DNA from: Guyparkeria hydrothermalis
GTDB lineage: Bacteria > Pseudomonadota > Gammaproteobacteria > Halothiobacillales > Halothiobacillaceae
Length of the DNA stretch: 64,000 bases
Direction: 5' to 3'
Assembly (NCBI RefSeq): GCF_023555375.1
Contig: NZ_JAJSEE010000007.1
Coordinates: 62,001 to 126,000, forward strand
Made by a program: the position numbers and the translations under genes. The notes under the pieces were generated by a model. The model worked only from the letters and a program-made list of their open reading frames with translations, was not told the origin of the DNA and searched no databases. Every line of letters begins with the position of its first letter. Position 1 is the first letter of the stretch. Below, piece after piece: positions 63,399-64,000 of the stretch.

Positions 63399-64000
63399 AT
63401 GATTTCCACCACCCTGCGCTTCAGCGCCGAGACCGTGATCAACCGGCTCATCGAGCGCGACGCGACGGCGCGCGCCCGCCTGGCCGCCCTGGCGGGGCTG
63501 GTGATCGCCGTCGAGATCGAACATCCCCCTCTCACGATCACCATCACGCCCACCACCAAGGGGCTGATGTGGCGCATGGGCGATGACCTCACCCCGGATG
63601 CACGCATCCACACCAGCGGCCCGGCATTGCTTGCCGCCCTGCAAAGCGAACACCACTCGGACTCATTGTTCACCGGCGACCTCGCGATCGAGGGCGACGA
63701 GCAGGCAGCCACCCGCCTGCTGCGCGCCCTGAGCGAGCTCGACATCGACTGGGCCGACTGGCTGGCCGAGAAGATCGGCGTCTCGGCCGCGGGCGTGATC
63801 GAACAGGTCGCCCGCAAGGCACGCCGCACGGCCGCCGAATGGCGCGAGACCCGCCGTATCGAGCAACACGACTACCTCGTCCACGAGGCACGACTCGTCG
63901 CCGACGACTTCGACCTGCCGGCGTTCCTGGAAGGGGTGGACGAAACGCGTGCGGCGGTCGAGCGTCTCGAACGACGCATCCAGCGACTCGAGACCGCCGC
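63399..64000 (+). CDS. ubiJ: UbiJ-like SCP2-domain protein, 3' end outside the window
   Basis: 200 codons open to the window edge. The SCP2 lipid-binding domain covers about 1-100 (VIAVEIEHPPLTITITPTTKGLMW, SLFTGDLAIEGDEQAATRLLRAL), followed by DWADWLAEKIGVSAAGVIEQVARKA, typical of UbiJ, and a coiled coil that is cut by the end. UbiJ is an accessory factor of the soluble ubiquinone-synthesis complex. In related genomes ubiB follows, so it is expected just beyond. Confidence 0.9.
   Translation, partial: MISTTLRFSAETVINRLIERDATARARLAALAGLVIAVEIEHPPLTITITPTTKGLMWRMGDDLTPDARIHTSGPALLAALQSEHHSDSLFTGDLAIEGDEQAATRLLRALSELDIDWADWLAEKIGVSAAGVIEQVARKARRTAAEWRETRRIEQHDYLVHEARLVADDFDLPAFLEGVDETRAAVERLERRIQRLETA

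Overview
The window reads as chromosomal DNA of a GC-rich, motile, Gram-negative gammaproteobacterium. The evidence is a tmRNA whose tag is ANDDNYALAA, UbiA and UbiJ ubiquinone genes, an outer-membrane phospholipase A, a TonB receptor, Fur-type and FliA-type promoters, and Tat/Sec periplasmic proteins. A halophilic sulfur-oxidiser relative (Halothiobacillaceae type) would fit, but this is only an impression; no marker gene here fixes the genus.

Layout. 1-7 kb: the end of a TonB receptor, then two copies of a composite intergenic repeat around an ADP-ribosylglycohydrolase-like gene, a PhzF-like isomerase, a YceI/cytochrome b561 pair and a divergent LysR regulator preceded by an array of six hairpins. 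7-12 kb: a Fur-box-preceded FbpABC ferric-iron importer, with a secreted amidohydrolase-like gene at its end. 12-22 kb: signalling, with three diguanylate cyclase/phosphodiesterase-type proteins and a chemoreceptor behind a near-consensus FliA promoter. 22-31 kb: housekeeping genes (DsrE-like, ubiA, gamma carbonic anhydrase, an orphan metal-binding protein with a divergent MntR-like regulator, an orphan TRAP binding protein, uvrD, glutamate dehydrogenase). 31-40 kb: two more large GGDEF-EAL proteins, an EAL-HDOD protein and ssrA.

40.4-61.0 kb is a probable genomic island. It is bounded by 239-bp direct repeats (three mismatches) that include the last 45 nt of a tRNA-Thr(CGU) gene, which is intact only on the right. 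The cargo is a copper-resistance system: a CopRS/CusRS-like two-component pair, two methionine-rich periplasmic proteins, two Tat-exported multicopper oxidases (CueO-like and CopA), a cupredoxin, CopB, a CPH-type P1B ATPase with a His-rich N-terminus, a CDF-like exporter with altered metal-site residues, a KefB-like antiporter, a beta-propeller protein, a DsbA-like protein and a small Cys-rich protein. Three promoters in it share the same dyad and the same spacing, which suggests one CopR regulon. The right end carries a tandem-HTH protein and an orphan Phd/YefM-like antitoxin. No integrase was recognised.

61-64 kb returns to backbone genes: CHAD-domain protein, pldA and the start of ubiJ.
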